A DNA stretch of 20,521 bases from Coriobacteriia bacterium (GTDB taxonomy: Bacteria > Actinomycetota > Coriobacteriia > Anaerosomatales > Anaerosomataceae), in contig JAFGUS010000096.1 in assembly GCA_016938395.1 (NCBI GenBank), positions 1 through 20,521 of the forward strand, written 5' to 3'. A model generated the notes under the pieces. The model was not told the DNA's origin and made no database searches. It worked only from the letters and a program-made list of their open reading frames with translations. The translations under genes were made by a program, and so were the position numbers. Below, piece by piece: positions 7,111 through 14,813 of the stretch. Every line of letters starts with the position of its first letter. Position 1 is the stretch's first letter.

Positions 7111-7602
7111 GTGATCGTCCTCGGAATCGACCCGGGTCTCAGCAACACGGGCTGGGGTGTGATCGAGCAGCGGGGGAGTCGGCTGCGCTGTATCGCCTAC
7201 GGGTGCATCGTCACCACGGTCGATCGCCCTACCGCCGATCGGCTCGAGGAGATTCACCGGGGGATTGCCGACGTCATTGCGCGGTACCGACCAGCCGAGG
7301 CGGGCGTGGAGAACGTCTACTTCTCGAACAACGCGCGCACCGCGTTCGCTACCGGGCAGGCGCGGGGGGTTGCACTGCTGGCGGCCGCTGGCCTGAGGGT
7401 CGGCGAGTACGGACCCGGGGAGGTCAAGATGGCAGTCGTCGGCACCGGCGATGCGGACAAGCGCCAGGTGCAGTACATGGTGCGCGTCATCCTCGGACTG
7501 CCCGGCGAGCCGAAGCCCGATCACGCCGCGGATGCGCTTGCCGCAGCCATCTGCCACGCCCACTCGCGCGTAACGCCGTCGCTCAGCGGTGGCGCCCGGT
7601 GA
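7111..7602 (+). CDS. ruvC: Holliday junction resolvase RuvC
   Basis: RuvC is the dimeric endonuclease that cuts Holliday junctions bound by RuvAB during recombinational repair. The 163-residue product begins MIVLGIDPGLSNTGWGVIE. The metal-binding catalytic residues are in place: Asp7, Glu67 (AGVENVYF), and His138/Asp141 in KPDHAADALAAAI. The FSNNARTAFATGQARGV helix involved in DNA contact is conserved. The GTG start has AGGAGC at 7101-7106, four bases away. The stop overlaps the ruvA start (GTGA), so the two are translationally coupled. Confidence 0.96.
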   Translation: MIVLGIDPGLSNTGWGVIEQRGSRLRCIAYGCIVTTVDRPTADRLEEIHRGIADVIARYRPAEAGVENVYFSNNARTAFATGQARGVALLAAAGLRVGEYGPGEVKMAVVGTGDADKRQVQYMVRVILGLPGEPKPDHAADALAAAICHAHSRVTPSLSGGAR

Positions 7603-8180
7603 TCGCGCACGTCACAGGGCGCGTCACAGGCAGATCGGCCTCGGCGTGCATCATCGAGGTCGGCGGCATCGGCCTGCGACTCCTCATGTCAACCAATGCC
7701 CTGTCGCATCTGCCGGCCGACGGCGACGAGGTCACCGTGTTCACGCACCTGCATGTGCGCGAAGACGAGCTCACCCTGTTCGGCTTCGAGAGCCTCGAGG
7801 AGCAGGAGCTGTTCCTCAAGCTGCTCACGGTCGCCGGTGTGGGGCCGAAGGTGGCGCTCTCCGCGCTCTCCTCACTCTCACTGTCAGCACTTGCCGAGGC
7901 CATCGCACGCGAAGATGACGTGCTTATCGCCACCGTGCCGGGGATCGGCAAGAAGACCGCACAGCGCATCGTCATCGAGCTCAAGGATTCGATGGGCGCT
8001 CCCGGCCTCGGGCGTCAGATGGCGTCTGCGACGAGCGCGGGCGCGGAGGCCACAGACGCCCTGGCGTCGATGGGCTTCAGTTCGGCCGAGGTCGCCGTCG
8101 CGCTCAAGGGATACGAGGGGCCTGATGAGGCGCAGGCGCTGCTGCGATACGCGCTGAAGCGGCTGGGAGGGACGGCGTGA
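7599..8180 (+). CDS. ruvA: Holliday junction DNA helicase subunit RuvA
   Basis: RuvA tetramers bind four-way junctions and load RuvB. The 193-residue product has the N-terminal OB domain (HVTGRVTG, then [17 protein letters not shown]), two helix-hairpin-helix elements ([12 protein letters not shown] near 76-87 and [14 protein letters not shown] near 111-124), and a C-terminal three-helix domain ([20 protein letters not shown] to the end) that contacts RuvB. The start is the GTG overlapping the ruvC stop by four bases; the same frame is open upstream within ruvC but encodes nothing RuvA-like. It also overlaps ruvB by four bases. Confidence 0.96.
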   Translation: MIAHVTGRVTGRSASACIIEVGGIGLRLLMSTNALSHLPADGDEVTVFTHLHVREDELTLFGFESLEEQELFLKLLTVAGVGPKVALSALSSLSLSALAEAIAREDDVLIATVPGIGKKTAQRIVIELKDSMGAPGLGRQMASATSAGAEATDALASMGFSSAEVAVALKGYEGPDEAQALLRYALKRLGGTA

Positions 8181-9241
8181 GCACCGTGTGGGAGGACGAC
8201 ACGTACGCTCCCGACGAGGGCGAACGCCTCGTCTCGGCGGAGTTCACCGAGGATGATCTGGAAATCGACCGCAGTCTCCGCCCGCGCCGGCTCGACGAGT
8301 ACCTCGGTCAGACGCGGGTCAAGGAGAACCTCGGTGTGCTCATCGATGCCGCGCGCGGCCGCGACGAATCGCTCGACCACCTGCTGCTTTCCGGGCCCCC
8401 GGGTCTGGGCAAGACGACGCTCGCTGGTGTGGTGGCGTGCGAGCTCGGCGTGCAGATGCGCCAGACGAGCGGACCGGCGATCGAGCGCGCGGGCGATCTG
8501 GCCGCGATACTCACCAACCTCGAGCCGCGCGACGTGCTCTTCATCGACGAGATACACCGGCTCAACCGCGCGGTGGAAGAGGTGCTCTATCCCGCGATGG
8601 AGGACTTCAGCATCGACATCGTGATCGGCAAGGGGCCGGCGGCGCGCTCCTTGCGGCTCGACCTGCCGTCCTTCACGCTCATCGGCGCCACTACACGCAC
8701 GGGGCTGCTCACGGGGCCGCTCCGTGATCGCTTCGGCATGGCGTTCCGCCTGGAGTACTACACGGTCGCGGAACTCGCCTCCATCGTGGTTCGCTCCGCG
8801 GGGATCCTCGGCGTGTCGATCGATACCGAGGGGGCCGAGGAGATCGCGCGACGAGGTCGCGGCACGCCGCGACTCGCGAATCGCCTGCTCAAGCGCGTGC
8901 GCGACTACGCGCAGGTGCGTCACGACGGGCGCATCACCGAGGATATCGCCGCCGAGGCGCTGGCGTTCTTCCAGGTCGACCACGTCGGCCTTGATCGCAT
9001 GGACCTCGCCATCCTCGAGACGCTCACGAAGACCTTCAGTGGCCGTCCGGTAGGCCTCAACACGCTCGCAGCCGCAGTAAGCGAAGACCCCGAGACCCTC
9101 GAGGACGTCTACGAGCCGTTCCTGCTGCAGCTCGGCTTTCTCGCGCGTACCCCCAAGGGTCGACAGGCGACGCCGCGCGCCTACGAGCACCTCGGTCTCA
9201 CGCCGCTGTCGAAGACGCCTGGCCAGGACGGACTCTTCTAG
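8177..9241 (+). CDS. ruvB: Holliday junction branch migration ATPase RuvB
   Basis: RuvB is the AAA+ hexameric motor for branch migration. The 354-residue protein has the N-terminal [13 protein letters not shown] box and Walker [10 protein letters not shown] (residues 73-81). Walker B is LFIDEIHRL (121-129), sensor 1 is in GATTRTG (170-176), and the arginine-finger region is PLRDRFGM (181-188). The winged-helix C-terminal domain ends [17 protein letters not shown]. The start is the GTG overlapping the ruvA stop (GTGA), with GGGAGGGACG upstream. It is about 15 residues longer at the N-terminus than many homologues, with an acidic extension ([22 protein letters not shown]). All motor motifs are intact. 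Confidence 0.97.
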   Translation: MSTVWEDDTYAPDEGERLVSAEFTEDDLEIDRSLRPRRLDEYLGQTRVKENLGVLIDAARGRDESLDHLLLSGPPGLGKTTLAGVVACELGVQMRQTSGPAIERAGDLAAILTNLEPRDVLFIDEIHRLNRAVEEVLYPAMEDFSIDIVIGKGPAARSLRLDLPSFTLIGATTRTGLLTGPLRDRFGMAFRLEYYTVAELASIVVRSAGILGVSIDTEGAEEIARRGRGTPRLANRLLKRVRDYAQVRHDGRITEDIAAEALAFFQVDHVGLDRMDLAILETLTKTFSGRPVGLNTLAAAVSEDPETLEDVYEPFLLQLGFLARTPKGRQATPRAYEHLGLTPLSKTPGQDGLF

Positions 9242-9245
9242 CGGG

Positions 9246-9350
9246 ATGGACGCCGACGAGGAGCGGGGGGCGGTGCCCGGGGCCCGCACGGTGAGTGGTG
9301 ATGGTCCGGGCTCGGCGATGGCCGAGGATGGCGATGGCGGCACCTGGTAG
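9246..9350 (+). CDS. Possible 34-residue peptide after ruvB
   Basis: An ATG four bases after the ruvB stop opens a short frame, MDADEERGAVPGARTVSGD and onward, rich in Gly, Asp and Glu, ending with a TAG exactly at the ribosome site of the next small gene. Only a weak GCGGG precedes the ATG. The composition is low-complexity and it may simply be a spacer in the ruv operon. I do not recognise it. Confidence 0.25.
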   Translation: MDADEERGAVPGARTVSGDGPGSAMAEDGDGGTW

Positions 9351-9362
9351 AGGAGGACGTGC

Positions 9363-9482
9363 GTGTTCAGTGACCCGCAGGTTGTGATCGGCATGCTCAT
9401 CGGTCTCGTGATCATCGGCGGCGGGACGTTCGTCGCGGTGAGCGCACAGCGCAAGCGCGAGCGTCGGGACGCGGGCGAGTGA
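9363..9482 (+). CDS. 39-residue single-helix membrane protein
   Basis: A short gene with an excellent ribosome site (AGGAGG at 9351-9356, six bases before the GTG). The product starts with FSDPQV, has one membrane helix (VIGMLIGLVIIGGGTFVAV) and ends in a strongly basic tail (SAQRKRERRDAGE). The charge pattern predicts a short outside N-terminus and a cytoplasmic tail. It lies between ruvB and a strong hairpin terminator, so it is probably the last gene of the ruv operon. Its function is unknown. It is too short for most gene finders and could easily be missed. Conservation in relatives would settle whether it is real. Confidence 0.6.
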   Translation: MFSDPQVVIGMLIGLVIIGGGTFVAVSAQRKRERRDAGE

Positions 9483-9494
9483 AACGGTGAAGCG

Positions 9495-9522
9495 ACAAGG
9501 CCCGCCGGGCGGCGGGCCTTGT
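9495..9522. terminator. Strong hairpin terminator, probably bidirectional
   Basis: A perfect 12-base stem (9495-9506 with 9511-9522) closes a GGGC loop. The 3' side continues TTGTT but lacks a long T run. It sits 12 bases after the 39-residue gene and 27 bases from the end of the convergent superoxide reductase gene, so it can end transcription from both sides; the mirror strand has a matching AACAAGG edge. Confidence 0.8.
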
Positions 9523-9548
9523 TCAGGCGCCCGCTCTCACGAGCGCGC

Positions 9549-9896
9549 CTAGACGGTCACCTCGGCGGCCCACAGGCCATGCAGGTTGCAGTGCTCGACC
9601 GCGCGCAGAACGGCACCGGCCTCGACGTCGACCGCGACGGACACCGACGGGGTGGTGACCACGGGCGACAGGTCGAACCGGGCGATCGGCGCTCCGTTCG
9701 CGTAGAGCTCGATCCAGGCGATGTAGTGATCGGGCTGGTTGGGGTGTGGCACGTCCCAGCCCACCGTGACCGTCACGAGTAGCCCGCCGTCCACCTCATC
9801 GATGTCGATGTGGGGCGTGTGCTTCTTCTCGAAGTCACCGGCAGTCTCGAGGTCGGTGACGTGGTTGATCGGACCGAGGATCGGTGCGTCGGACAT
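9549..9896 (-). CDS. Superoxide reductase, neelaredoxin type (single domain)
   Basis: A 115-residue enzyme that reduces superoxide to hydrogen peroxide without making oxygen, a mark of anaerobic or microaerophilic lifestyles. The mononuclear iron ligands are all visible: the EKKHTPHI segment (His26), His51 and His57 in VPHPNQPDHYIAWIEL, and Cys103 and His106 in the C-terminal EHCNLHGLW. The active-site Lys/Glu region (Glu23-Lys24-Lys25) precedes the first ligand. The extra N-terminal rubredoxin-like domain of two-iron desulfoferrodoxin is absent, so this is the one-iron class. The ATG start has AAGGAGGA (plus positions 9901-9908) five bases upstream. It ends close to the 9495-9522 terminator and is divergent from the isochorismatase-like gene. 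Confidence 0.92.
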   Translation of the reverse strand: MSDAPILGPINHVTDLETAGDFEKKHTPHIDIDEVDGGLLVTVTVGWDVPHPNQPDHYIAWIELYANGAPIARFDLSPVVTTPSVSVAVDVEAGAVLRAVEHCNLHGLWAAEVTV

Positions 9897-9919
9897 AGGG
9901 TCCTCCTTGAGGTGTCGGG

Positions 9920-9948
9920 AGTGTACACACAGAACATACCCATTGCAG
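9920..9948 (-). promoter_or_regulatory. Candidate promoter of the superoxide reductase gene
   Basis: Minus-strand CTGCAA (9948-9943), a 17-base spacer and TACACT (9925-9920). The predicted start is near 9913, giving a leader of about 17 bases that contains the ribosome site. The -10 box overlaps an 8-base palindrome GTGTACAC (9921-9928), which could be part of an operator. Confidence 0.4.
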
Positions 9949-9962
9949 ACATGCGTGCCGGG

Positions 9963-9968
9963 TAGAAT
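9963..9968 (+). promoter_or_regulatory. Candidate -10 box upstream of the isochorismatase-like gene
   Basis: TAGAAT, the same -10 sequence as the pdxS and tgt promoters, lies 100 bases before the ATG at 10069. No -35 box is found at normal spacing. The rest of the 9897-10068 gap has no gene and no riboswitch that I can recognise. Confidence 0.35.
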
Positions 9969-10068
9969 GGAGTCACCGAGGCGCACAGAAGCTGTACCGG
10001 CGGTGCACGGTAAACCCTGGCGTCCTCCGGCGACGCATCCTAGACGGGGAGAAGCGAGGTAGCGCATC

Positions 10069-10641
10069 ATGGCTGGAACCGCAGGGCTCATCGACAGAAC
10101 AAGTGCGGCCCTCGTGCTGATCGACGCTCAGGAGCGGCTTGCCGATGTGATGCCGCATCGCGATGCGGTCGTGAACACGATGGCGCTGCTGGCGCGCGCC
10201 GCCCGTGTGCTCGGGATGCCGATGGTGGTCACGCGGCAGTATCCGCGCGGGCTCGGCGATACGGTTCCGGAGATCGTCGAGGCGGTGGGGCCGCACGAAC
10301 CGGTGGACAAGGTGGCCTTCGACTGCGCACGCGAGCCGGCGTTCTCGCACGGGCTGGAGGCCCTCGGTCGTACACAGGTGATCATCGCCGGCATGGAGGC
10401 GCACATCTGCGTGACACAGACCGCGCTCTCGCTCGGCGCTGGTGGCTACGATGTCCACGTGGTCGCCGATGCGGTCTGCTCGCGACGCGATGCGGACCGC
10501 GACGTCGCACTCGACCGTCTCCGGGCGGCGGGAGTGACGGTGACGACGAGCGAGTCGGTCATCTACGAGGCGCTCGGTGAGGCGGGGACGGCCGAGTTCA
10601 GGGCGCTCCTCGAGATCGTGAAGGCCGGCGCGCCGGGGTGA
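10069..10641 (+). CDS. Isochorismatase-family cysteine hydrolase
   Basis: A 190-residue cytoplasmic hydrolase of the isochorismatase fold. The catalytic triad is complete: Asp19 in [10 protein letters not shown], Lys81 in PVDKVAFDC, and the nucleophile Cys114 in [13 protein letters not shown]. The GMEAHxCVxQT context resembles the YcaC/ISOC1 subgroup rather than true isochorismatases or nicotinamidases, so the substrate is unknown. The start is preceded by GAGGT at 10056-10060 with eight-base spacing. It stands alone, divergent from superoxide reductase, and the folD promoter overlaps its stop codon. Nicotinamidase is less likely because the usual metal-binding DxHxxxH motif is not seen. Confidence 0.85.
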   Translation: MAGTAGLIDRTSAALVLIDAQERLADVMPHRDAVVNTMALLARAARVLGMPMVVTRQYPRGLGDTVPEIVEAVGPHEPVDKVAFDCAREPAFSHGLEALGRTQVIIAGMEAHICVTQTALSLGAGGYDVHVVADAVCSRRDADRDVALDRLRAAGVTVTTSESVIYEALGEAGTAEFRALLEIVKAGAPG

Positions 10642-10666
10642 CCCACCCCGTGCCCTCGGGTACACT
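10638..10666 (+). promoter_or_regulatory. Promoter of folD
   Basis: GTGACC (10638-10643, overlapping the upstream stop codon), a 17-base spacer and TACACT (10661-10666). The expected start is near 10673, giving a leader of about 57 bases before the ATG at 10730. No tetrahydrofolate riboswitch is recognisable in this leader. Confidence 0.5.
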
Positions 10667-10729
10667 GACACCGCGCTACTGTACTCGGAGTGCCACGCGG
10701 TAATCGGACGAGATCCTGGGGAGCGGAAC

Positions 10730-11578
10730 ATGGCCACCATCATCGACGGCGTGGCGGTAGCGGCGTCCGTGCGCGAACGGGCGGCGGCCGATGTGCGCGA
10801 GCTCGTGGCGCTCGGCGTGACACCGCATCTCGCGGTCGTGCTCGTAGGTGACGATCCCGCGTCCGCGAGCTACGTGCGGATGAAGGAGCGCGACTGCGAG
10901 CAGGTAGGCATCGTCTCGCTCGACCACCGCCTTCCGGCCTCGACGTCCCAGGCCGAGCTCGATGCTCTCATCGACCGCCTCAACGCCGATCCGGCCGTGC
11001 ATGGCATCCTCGTGCAGATGCCACTGCCCGGCCATCTGGACGCCGAGTCGGTCATCGAGCGGATCGCACCCACGAAGGACGTCGACGGATTCCACCCCGA
11101 GAGCCTCGGGCTGCTCGTGCGGGGCCTGCCGGGCTTTCGCGCATGCACGCCGGCAGGTGTCATGGAGCTGCTGCGGGCGTACGACATCGACCCGAAGGGC
11201 ATGCGCGCCGTCGTCATCGGCCGTTCGACCATCGTCGGGAAGCCGATGGCGCTGTTGCTGCTCGAGGCGAACGCGACCGTGACGGTGTGCCACTCTCGCA
11301 CCGTCGATCTGCCCGGGGTCTGTCGTGAAGCGGACCTGCTCGTCGCTGCCATCGGGCGGGCGGGGATGATCGACGCCTCGTACGTGAAGCCCGGTGCCGT
11401 GGTCATCGATGTCGGCATCAACCGCACCGATGCGGGCCTTGTGGGTGACGTGGACTACGCGAGTGTGGAGCCGATCGCGTCGGCGATCACGCCGGTACCT
11501 GGCGGCGTCGGCCCGATGACGCGCGCGATGCTCATGATCAACACGGTTCGGGCCGCGCGCGCGGTCGCGGTGGCATGA
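10730..11578 (+). CDS. folD: Bifunctional methylenetetrahydrofolate dehydrogenase/cyclohydrolase
   Basis: FolD interconverts 5,10-methylene-, methenyl- and 10-formyl-tetrahydrofolate with NADP, in the cytoplasm. The 282-residue product has the substrate and catalytic segment [15 protein letters not shown] with the conserved Tyr and Lys. It also has [25 protein letters not shown], the nucleotide-binding [28 protein letters not shown] and the final [14 protein letters not shown]. Length is normal. GGGGAGCGG lies just before the ATG. It has its own promoter and may be co-transcribed with the next two genes (gaps of 58 and 31 bases), which have no recognisable folate link. Confidence 0.96.
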   Translation: MATIIDGVAVAASVRERAAADVRELVALGVTPHLAVVLVGDDPASASYVRMKERDCEQVGIVSLDHRLPASTSQAELDALIDRLNADPAVHGILVQMPLPGHLDAESVIERIAPTKDVDGFHPESLGLLVRGLPGFRACTPAGVMELLRAYDIDPKGMRAVVIGRSTIVGKPMALLLLEANATVTVCHSRTVDLPGVCREADLLVAAIGRAGMIDASYVKPGAVVIDVGINRTDAGLVGDVDYASVEPIASAITPVPGGVGPMTRAMLMINTVRAARAVAVA

Positions 11579-11636
11579 CGTGAGGCGCCGCCGCGGCACG
11601 ACAGATTCCCACTCACTCGACTCTGGAGGTCTATCG

Positions 11637-12362
11637 ATGGTGCGGATAGGGCGTCTGCTTGCCACCGTGCTCTCACTCGTCATACTCCTGCCCTCCTCTG
11701 CGATGGCCGGACAGGTGCGCGAGTACCAGCTCCAGCTCTCACCCGTCGGCGCAATCGGGCAGTCCCTGCTCATCGTCACGGCTGTCCTCGATCCGGCCGA
11801 GTCACTCCCCGCGTCGGTGACCGTGCCGGTGCCTGCCGGCGCAACCCTGTTGTGGTCGGGCGAGTTGCTCGGCAGCACACCCGAAGACGACGTGTTCCGC
11901 GAGGCAACGCGCGAGACGATCGGCGGTATGGACCTCTACACGTTCACGCTCGAGCAGTCAGGACTGGCCCAGGTCGAGCTCGCACTGGGTGCGCCCACGA
12001 TCTCCGGCAGTCGTGTGTCGAGCGGGTTCACGTGGACGAACCCTGGCGACGAGGTTCTCGTGAACGTGTCGGTGGTGGCCGAGCCGGGCGCCACGGACGT
12101 GAAGACCACACCTCCGACGTCGGGGGCGGTCCAGGAGAACGAGATCGGCGAGACGCTCCACTCGCTCGGCGGTCAGCGTCTTGCGTCGGGAGGGACGCTT
12201 ACCGTCGAGGCATCGTGGAGGCGTGGCGGGGCCACCGGCGCTGCCGAGTCGCCACTCCTTCCGCTGCTGATCGGGGGCCTGGTCATCGCAGTCGTGGCGC
12301 TCGTGGTCGTGGTCGCCCGCGAACGCACGCGCGCCAGGCGCTTCGCGGCGAGTGCGGACTGA
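11637..12362 (+). CDS. Secreted or membrane-anchored protein of unknown function
   Basis: A 241-residue protein I cannot place in a family. It has a clear Sec signal peptide (MVRIGRLLATVLSLVILLPS, cleavage probably after Ala-Met-Ala24) and an extracytoplasmic region of about 180 residues with a beta-sandwich feel (YQLQLSPVGAIGQSLLIVTAV, SVTVPVPAGATLLWSGELLG, VSSGFTWTNPGDEVLVNVSV). A Gly/Ala-rich linker, one C-terminal helix (about 204-226) and a basic tail (RERTRARRFAASAD) facing the cytoplasm complete it. The start is the ATG at 11637 with GGAGGT six bases upstream; an earlier in-frame GTG at 11580 lacks one and would spoil the signal peptide. It lies between folD and a cation transporter gene. 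Confidence 0.78.
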   Translation: MVRIGRLLATVLSLVILLPSSAMAGQVREYQLQLSPVGAIGQSLLIVTAVLDPAESLPASVTVPVPAGATLLWSGELLGSTPEDDVFREATRETIGGMDLYTFTLEQSGLAQVELALGAPTISGSRVSSGFTWTNPGDEVLVNVSVVAEPGATDVKTTPPTSGAVQENEIGETLHSLGGQRLASGGTLTVEASWRRGGATGAAESPLLPLLIGGLVIAVVALVVVVARERTRARRFAASAD

Positions 12363-12393
12363 GCGCACCGTGACAACGCGCGGCCGCTAAGAG

Positions 12394-13038
12394 ATGGGCA
12401 CGGCGTTCCTCATCGCGTTCACGCTCGTGATGCTCGCCGAGCTGGGTGACAAGAGCCAGCTCCTGCTCGTGGGTTTCGCGACGCGCTATCGGCCCGTGCC
12501 CGTTCTCGTGGGCGCGGCCATCGCCATCGCGGTTCTACAACTGATCGCGGTGACGTTGGGCCGGGTGGTCGGTTCGCTCATCCCGGCGCGGCCGGTGGCT
12601 GTCGTCGCGGGCGTGGTTTTCATCGTGTTCGGCGTGATCGCGTGGCGCGACGGGGCCGAAGAGGCGGCTGACGCGAAGGCCCCTCAGCCGGCACGACTCG
12701 GGCCGGTGCTCACGGTCGCCGCCGCCTTCTTCGTCGCCGAGTTCGGAGACAAGACCCAACTCATGACGATGTCGATCGCGGCCGACCCGGCCGCGGCGCT
12801 CAGGACCCTCGGCGCCCTGGCGCCTGCGACGGTGCCACCCGCGGCCGGTTCCGCGGCTGCGGCCGCAGGCGTGTGGCTCGGTTCGTCACTCGGCATGCTT
12901 GCGGCGGACGCCCTCGCCGTCGGCATCGGTGTGGCGCTCGGGAGGCGCCTTCCCGCGCACACACTCGCGCGCGTGTCGGCGGTCGCGTTCGTGGGCTTCG
13001 GCATCGTGACGCTCGCCTCCGCGTTCGTTGGCCCGTAG
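12394..13038 (+). CDS. GDT1/TMEM165 (UPF0016) family cation transporter
   Basis: A 214-residue, roughly six-helix membrane protein with the two family hallmark repeats ELGDKSQ (Glu16-Gln22) and EFGDKTQ (Glu116-Gln122), one in the first helix of each inverted half. Family members move Mn2+ and/or Ca2+ (bacterial Mn exporters, yeast Gdt1, human TMEM165), so manganese export is a reasonable guess but not shown. An in-frame TAA ends just upstream, so the start is this ATG or a later codon; no good ribosome site precedes it. Bacterial homologues often sit behind a yybP-ykoY manganese riboswitch, but only 31 bases separate this gene from the previous one, too short for that element. The halves are linked by an acidic, Ala-rich loop (about 87-101). 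Confidence 0.88.
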   Translation: MGTAFLIAFTLVMLAELGDKSQLLLVGFATRYRPVPVLVGAAIAIAVLQLIAVTLGRVVGSLIPARPVAVVAGVVFIVFGVIAWRDGAEEAADAKAPQPARLGPVLTVAAAFFVAEFGDKTQLMTMSIAADPAAALRTLGALAPATVPPAAGSAAAAAGVWLGSSLGMLAADALAVGIGVALGRRLPAHTLARVSAVAFVGFGIVTLASAFVGP

Positions 13039-13060
13039 CGCACGTCGCCATGCCCCGCGC

Positions 13061-13066
13061 TAGACT
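13061..13066 (+). promoter_or_regulatory. Possible -10 box before queH
   Basis: TAGACT, 18 bases before the ATG of queH. There is no matching -35 box, and the expected start would fall at the ribosome site, so read-through from the upstream gene is as likely. Confidence 0.2.
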
Positions 13067-13083
13067 GTCTGCGGAGGTGTGCC

Positions 13084-13695
13084 ATGCGGGTGTTGCTCCA
13101 CGCGTGCTGCGGGCCCTGCCTGCTCGAGCCCTACGACGTGCTCTCGGCTGATGCCGAGGTGGCCGTCTGCTACGCCAATCCCAACATCGCGCCTGCTGCG
13201 GAGTACGAACGCCGCCGGGATACGCTGCTGGCATACGCCGCGGGCGAGGGCATCGAGGTTATCGAGGTGCCGTACGCGCCCGAGCGCTGGGCTGCAGCGG
13301 TGGCGGGCACCGAAGGGGACCGCGCCGCCCGGTGCCGGGCCTGCTACGAGCTGCGGATCGGCATGGTCGCCGTCGAAGCCGCCTCACGTGGTTACGATGC
13401 GGTCGCCACAACGCTCGCGGTGAGTCCCTACCAAGATCCCGATGCGATCCGCACGGCGGGTGAGGCTGTGTGTGCCACCGCCGGCGTGCGTTTCATCGCG
13501 GCTGACTTCCGGGATCGCTACCCCGATGCCACCCGGCGGTCTCGCGAGCTCGGCATGTATCGCCAGAACTACTGTGGGTGCCTGCCGAGTCAGGCGGAGG
13601 CCGCCGCCGAGCGGGAGCAGCGCCGGGCCGCACGCATGGCCGCGCGTGCGGCGGCGCAGAGCGAGGCGTCCCGAGGCAGCGGGGGCGAAGCGTGA
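13084..13695 (+). CDS. queH: Epoxyqueuosine reductase QueH
   Basis: QueH (formerly DUF208) reduces epoxyqueuosine in tRNA to queuosine using a 4Fe-4S cluster, in place of the cobalamin enzyme QueG. The 203-residue product has all diagnostic motifs: LLHACCGPCLLEPY (Cys8, Cys9, Cys12), CYANPNIAPAAEYERRRD, RCRACYELR, TTLAVSPYQDPDAI and MYRQNYCGCLPSQ. The last 30 residues are an Ala/Arg/Glu-rich helical tail not needed for the fold. The start has GGAGGT at 13073-13078, five bases upstream. queA follows after 63 bases, so the last two steps of the pathway are adjacent, and tgt lies about 2.8 kb further on. Confidence 0.94.
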   Translation: MRVLLHACCGPCLLEPYDVLSADAEVAVCYANPNIAPAAEYERRRDTLLAYAAGEGIEVIEVPYAPERWAAAVAGTEGDRAARCRACYELRIGMVAVEAASRGYDAVATTLAVSPYQDPDAIRTAGEAVCATAGVRFIAADFRDRYPDATRRSRELGMYRQNYCGCLPSQAEAAAEREQRRAARMAARAAAQSEASRGSGGEA

Positions 13696-13720
13696 GCCAC
13701 GGCGTGTCGGCGGGCTGCGG

Positions 13721-13726
13721 TACACT
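13721..13726 (+). promoter_or_regulatory. Candidate -10 box for queA
   Basis: TACACT, identical to the folD -10 box. The expected start lies near 13733, which gives either a leaderless mRNA at ATG 13735 or a leader of about 26 bases containing GGGAGAGG before GTG 13759. No -35 box is seen at normal spacing. Confidence 0.35.
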
Positions 13727-13758
13727 TCCATCCGATGCCGAGGGAGAGGCTCCGTGAC

Positions 13759-14793
13759 GTGAGGACCGATGATTTCGACTACGAGCTGCCCACGGGGCTG
13801 ATCGCTCAGCACCCGGCCGAGCCGCGCGATGCATGTCGGCTGCTCGTGGTGGAGCGTGCCAGCGGCATGGTGGAGCACCGTTCGTTCCACGACATCGTCG
13901 AATACCTGCACGCTGGCGACGTGCTCGTGGTGAACCAAACGCGGGTCCTGCCCGCACGTCTCCATGGCGCCAAGGACGAGACGGGCGGAGCGGTCGAGGT
14001 ACTGCTGCTCCGGAGGCGCTACGAGGACGCCTGGGAGTGTCTGGTGAAGCCGGGACGGCGGTTCAAGCCGGGCGCCCACATCGTGTTCGGTGACGGCGAG
14101 CTCACCGGACTCGTCGTCGATATCATCGAGGAATCGGGAGCGAGGCTCATCCAGTTCAAAGTGCGCTCGGGCACCTTCCTCGACGCGGTCCACCGTCTCG
14201 GCGAGATGCCGCTGCCCCCCTACATCACCGAGCCGCTGAGCGATCCCTCCCAGTACCAGACCGTGTATGCCACCGACGAGCACAGTGTCGCGGCGCCGAC
14301 AGCGGGCCTGCACTTCACCGAGGAGATGCTCGACTCGCTGCAGCGTAGCGGCGTCCATCTCGCGACGGTGGAGCTCGATGTCGGACTGGACACGTTCCGG
14401 CCCGTCGCCGTCGACGATCCCCACGAGCACACGATCCACACCGAGCATTTCCGTGTGCCGGACCACACGGCGAAGGCGATCAACGACGCTCGGGCGCGGG
14501 GCAGCCGCATCGTCGCGGTGGGCACGACGACGGTTCGCGCCTTGGAGAGCGCGTTCAACGAAGAAACGGGTCTGCTCGAGGCCGCGGATGGCATCACGGA
14601 CCTCTTCATCCTGCCCGGATTCACGTTCGCCGTCGTCGACGCGCTCATCACGAACTTCCACATGCCCCGATCGACGCTGCTCATGATGGTGAGCGCGTTC
14701 GCGGGACGCGAGCTCGTCATGCGGTCATACGCTACCGCCAGAGAGCAGCACTACCGGTTCCTGAGCTTCGGGGACGCGATGCTCATCCTGTGA
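13759..14793 (+). CDS. queA: S-adenosylmethionine:tRNA ribosyltransferase-isomerase
   Basis: QueA transfers the ribosyl part of SAM to preQ1 in tRNA, giving epoxyqueuosine. The 344-residue product begins MRTDDFDYELPTGLIAQHPA. This aligns exactly with the starts of E. coli and B. subtilis QueA, which is why GTG 13759 (with AGGGAGAGG at 13741-13749) is preferred over ATG 13735, which would add eight residues. Conserved segments include VNQTRVLPARLHG, LGEMPLPPYI, YQTVYA, AAPTAGLHFTEEM, ELDVGLDTFRPV, HTEHF, VAVGTTTVRALES, ITNFHMPRSTLLMMVSAFAG and YRFLSFGDAMLI. The length is normal for the compact form. It runs tail to tail into the anti-sigma gene with a 20-base gap. Confidence 0.96.
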   Translation: MRTDDFDYELPTGLIAQHPAEPRDACRLLVVERASGMVEHRSFHDIVEYLHAGDVLVVNQTRVLPARLHGAKDETGGAVEVLLLRRRYEDAWECLVKPGRRFKPGAHIVFGDGELTGLVVDIIEESGARLIQFKVRSGTFLDAVHRLGEMPLPPYITEPLSDPSQYQTVYATDEHSVAAPTAGLHFTEEMLDSLQRSGVHLATVELDVGLDTFRPVAVDDPHEHTIHTEHFRVPDHTAKAINDARARGSRIVAVGTTTVRALESAFNEETGLLEAADGITDLFILPGFTFAVVDALITNFHMPRSTLLMMVSAFAGRELVMRSYATAREQHYRFLSFGDAMLIL

Positions 14794-14813
14794 GCAGGTG
14801 TGCCGCCGGCGTC

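Noticed and set aside
8015..9454. A 479-codon open frame on the minus strand antisense to ruvB
   Set aside because: It mirrors ruvB in a GC-rich gene, has Arg/Glu/His-rich low-complexity translation without any motif, and lacks a ribosome site. ruvB itself is unmistakable.
10667..10729. A tetrahydrofolate riboswitch before folD, and preQ1 riboswitches before queH or queA
   Set aside because: The leaders are short and I could not find the conserved cores of these elements.
10676..11878. A 400-codon minus-strand frame antisense to folD and the next gene
   Set aside because: Typical shadow of high third-position GC, with an unnatural Arg/His/Asp-rich composition across two real genes.
12363..12393. 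A yybP-ykoY manganese riboswitch expected before GDT1-type transporters
   Set aside because: The gap is only 31 bases and shows no such fold.
13384..14661. A 425-codon minus-strand frame antisense to queH and queA
   Set aside because: It spans two certain genes on the other strand and shows no domain-like sequence.
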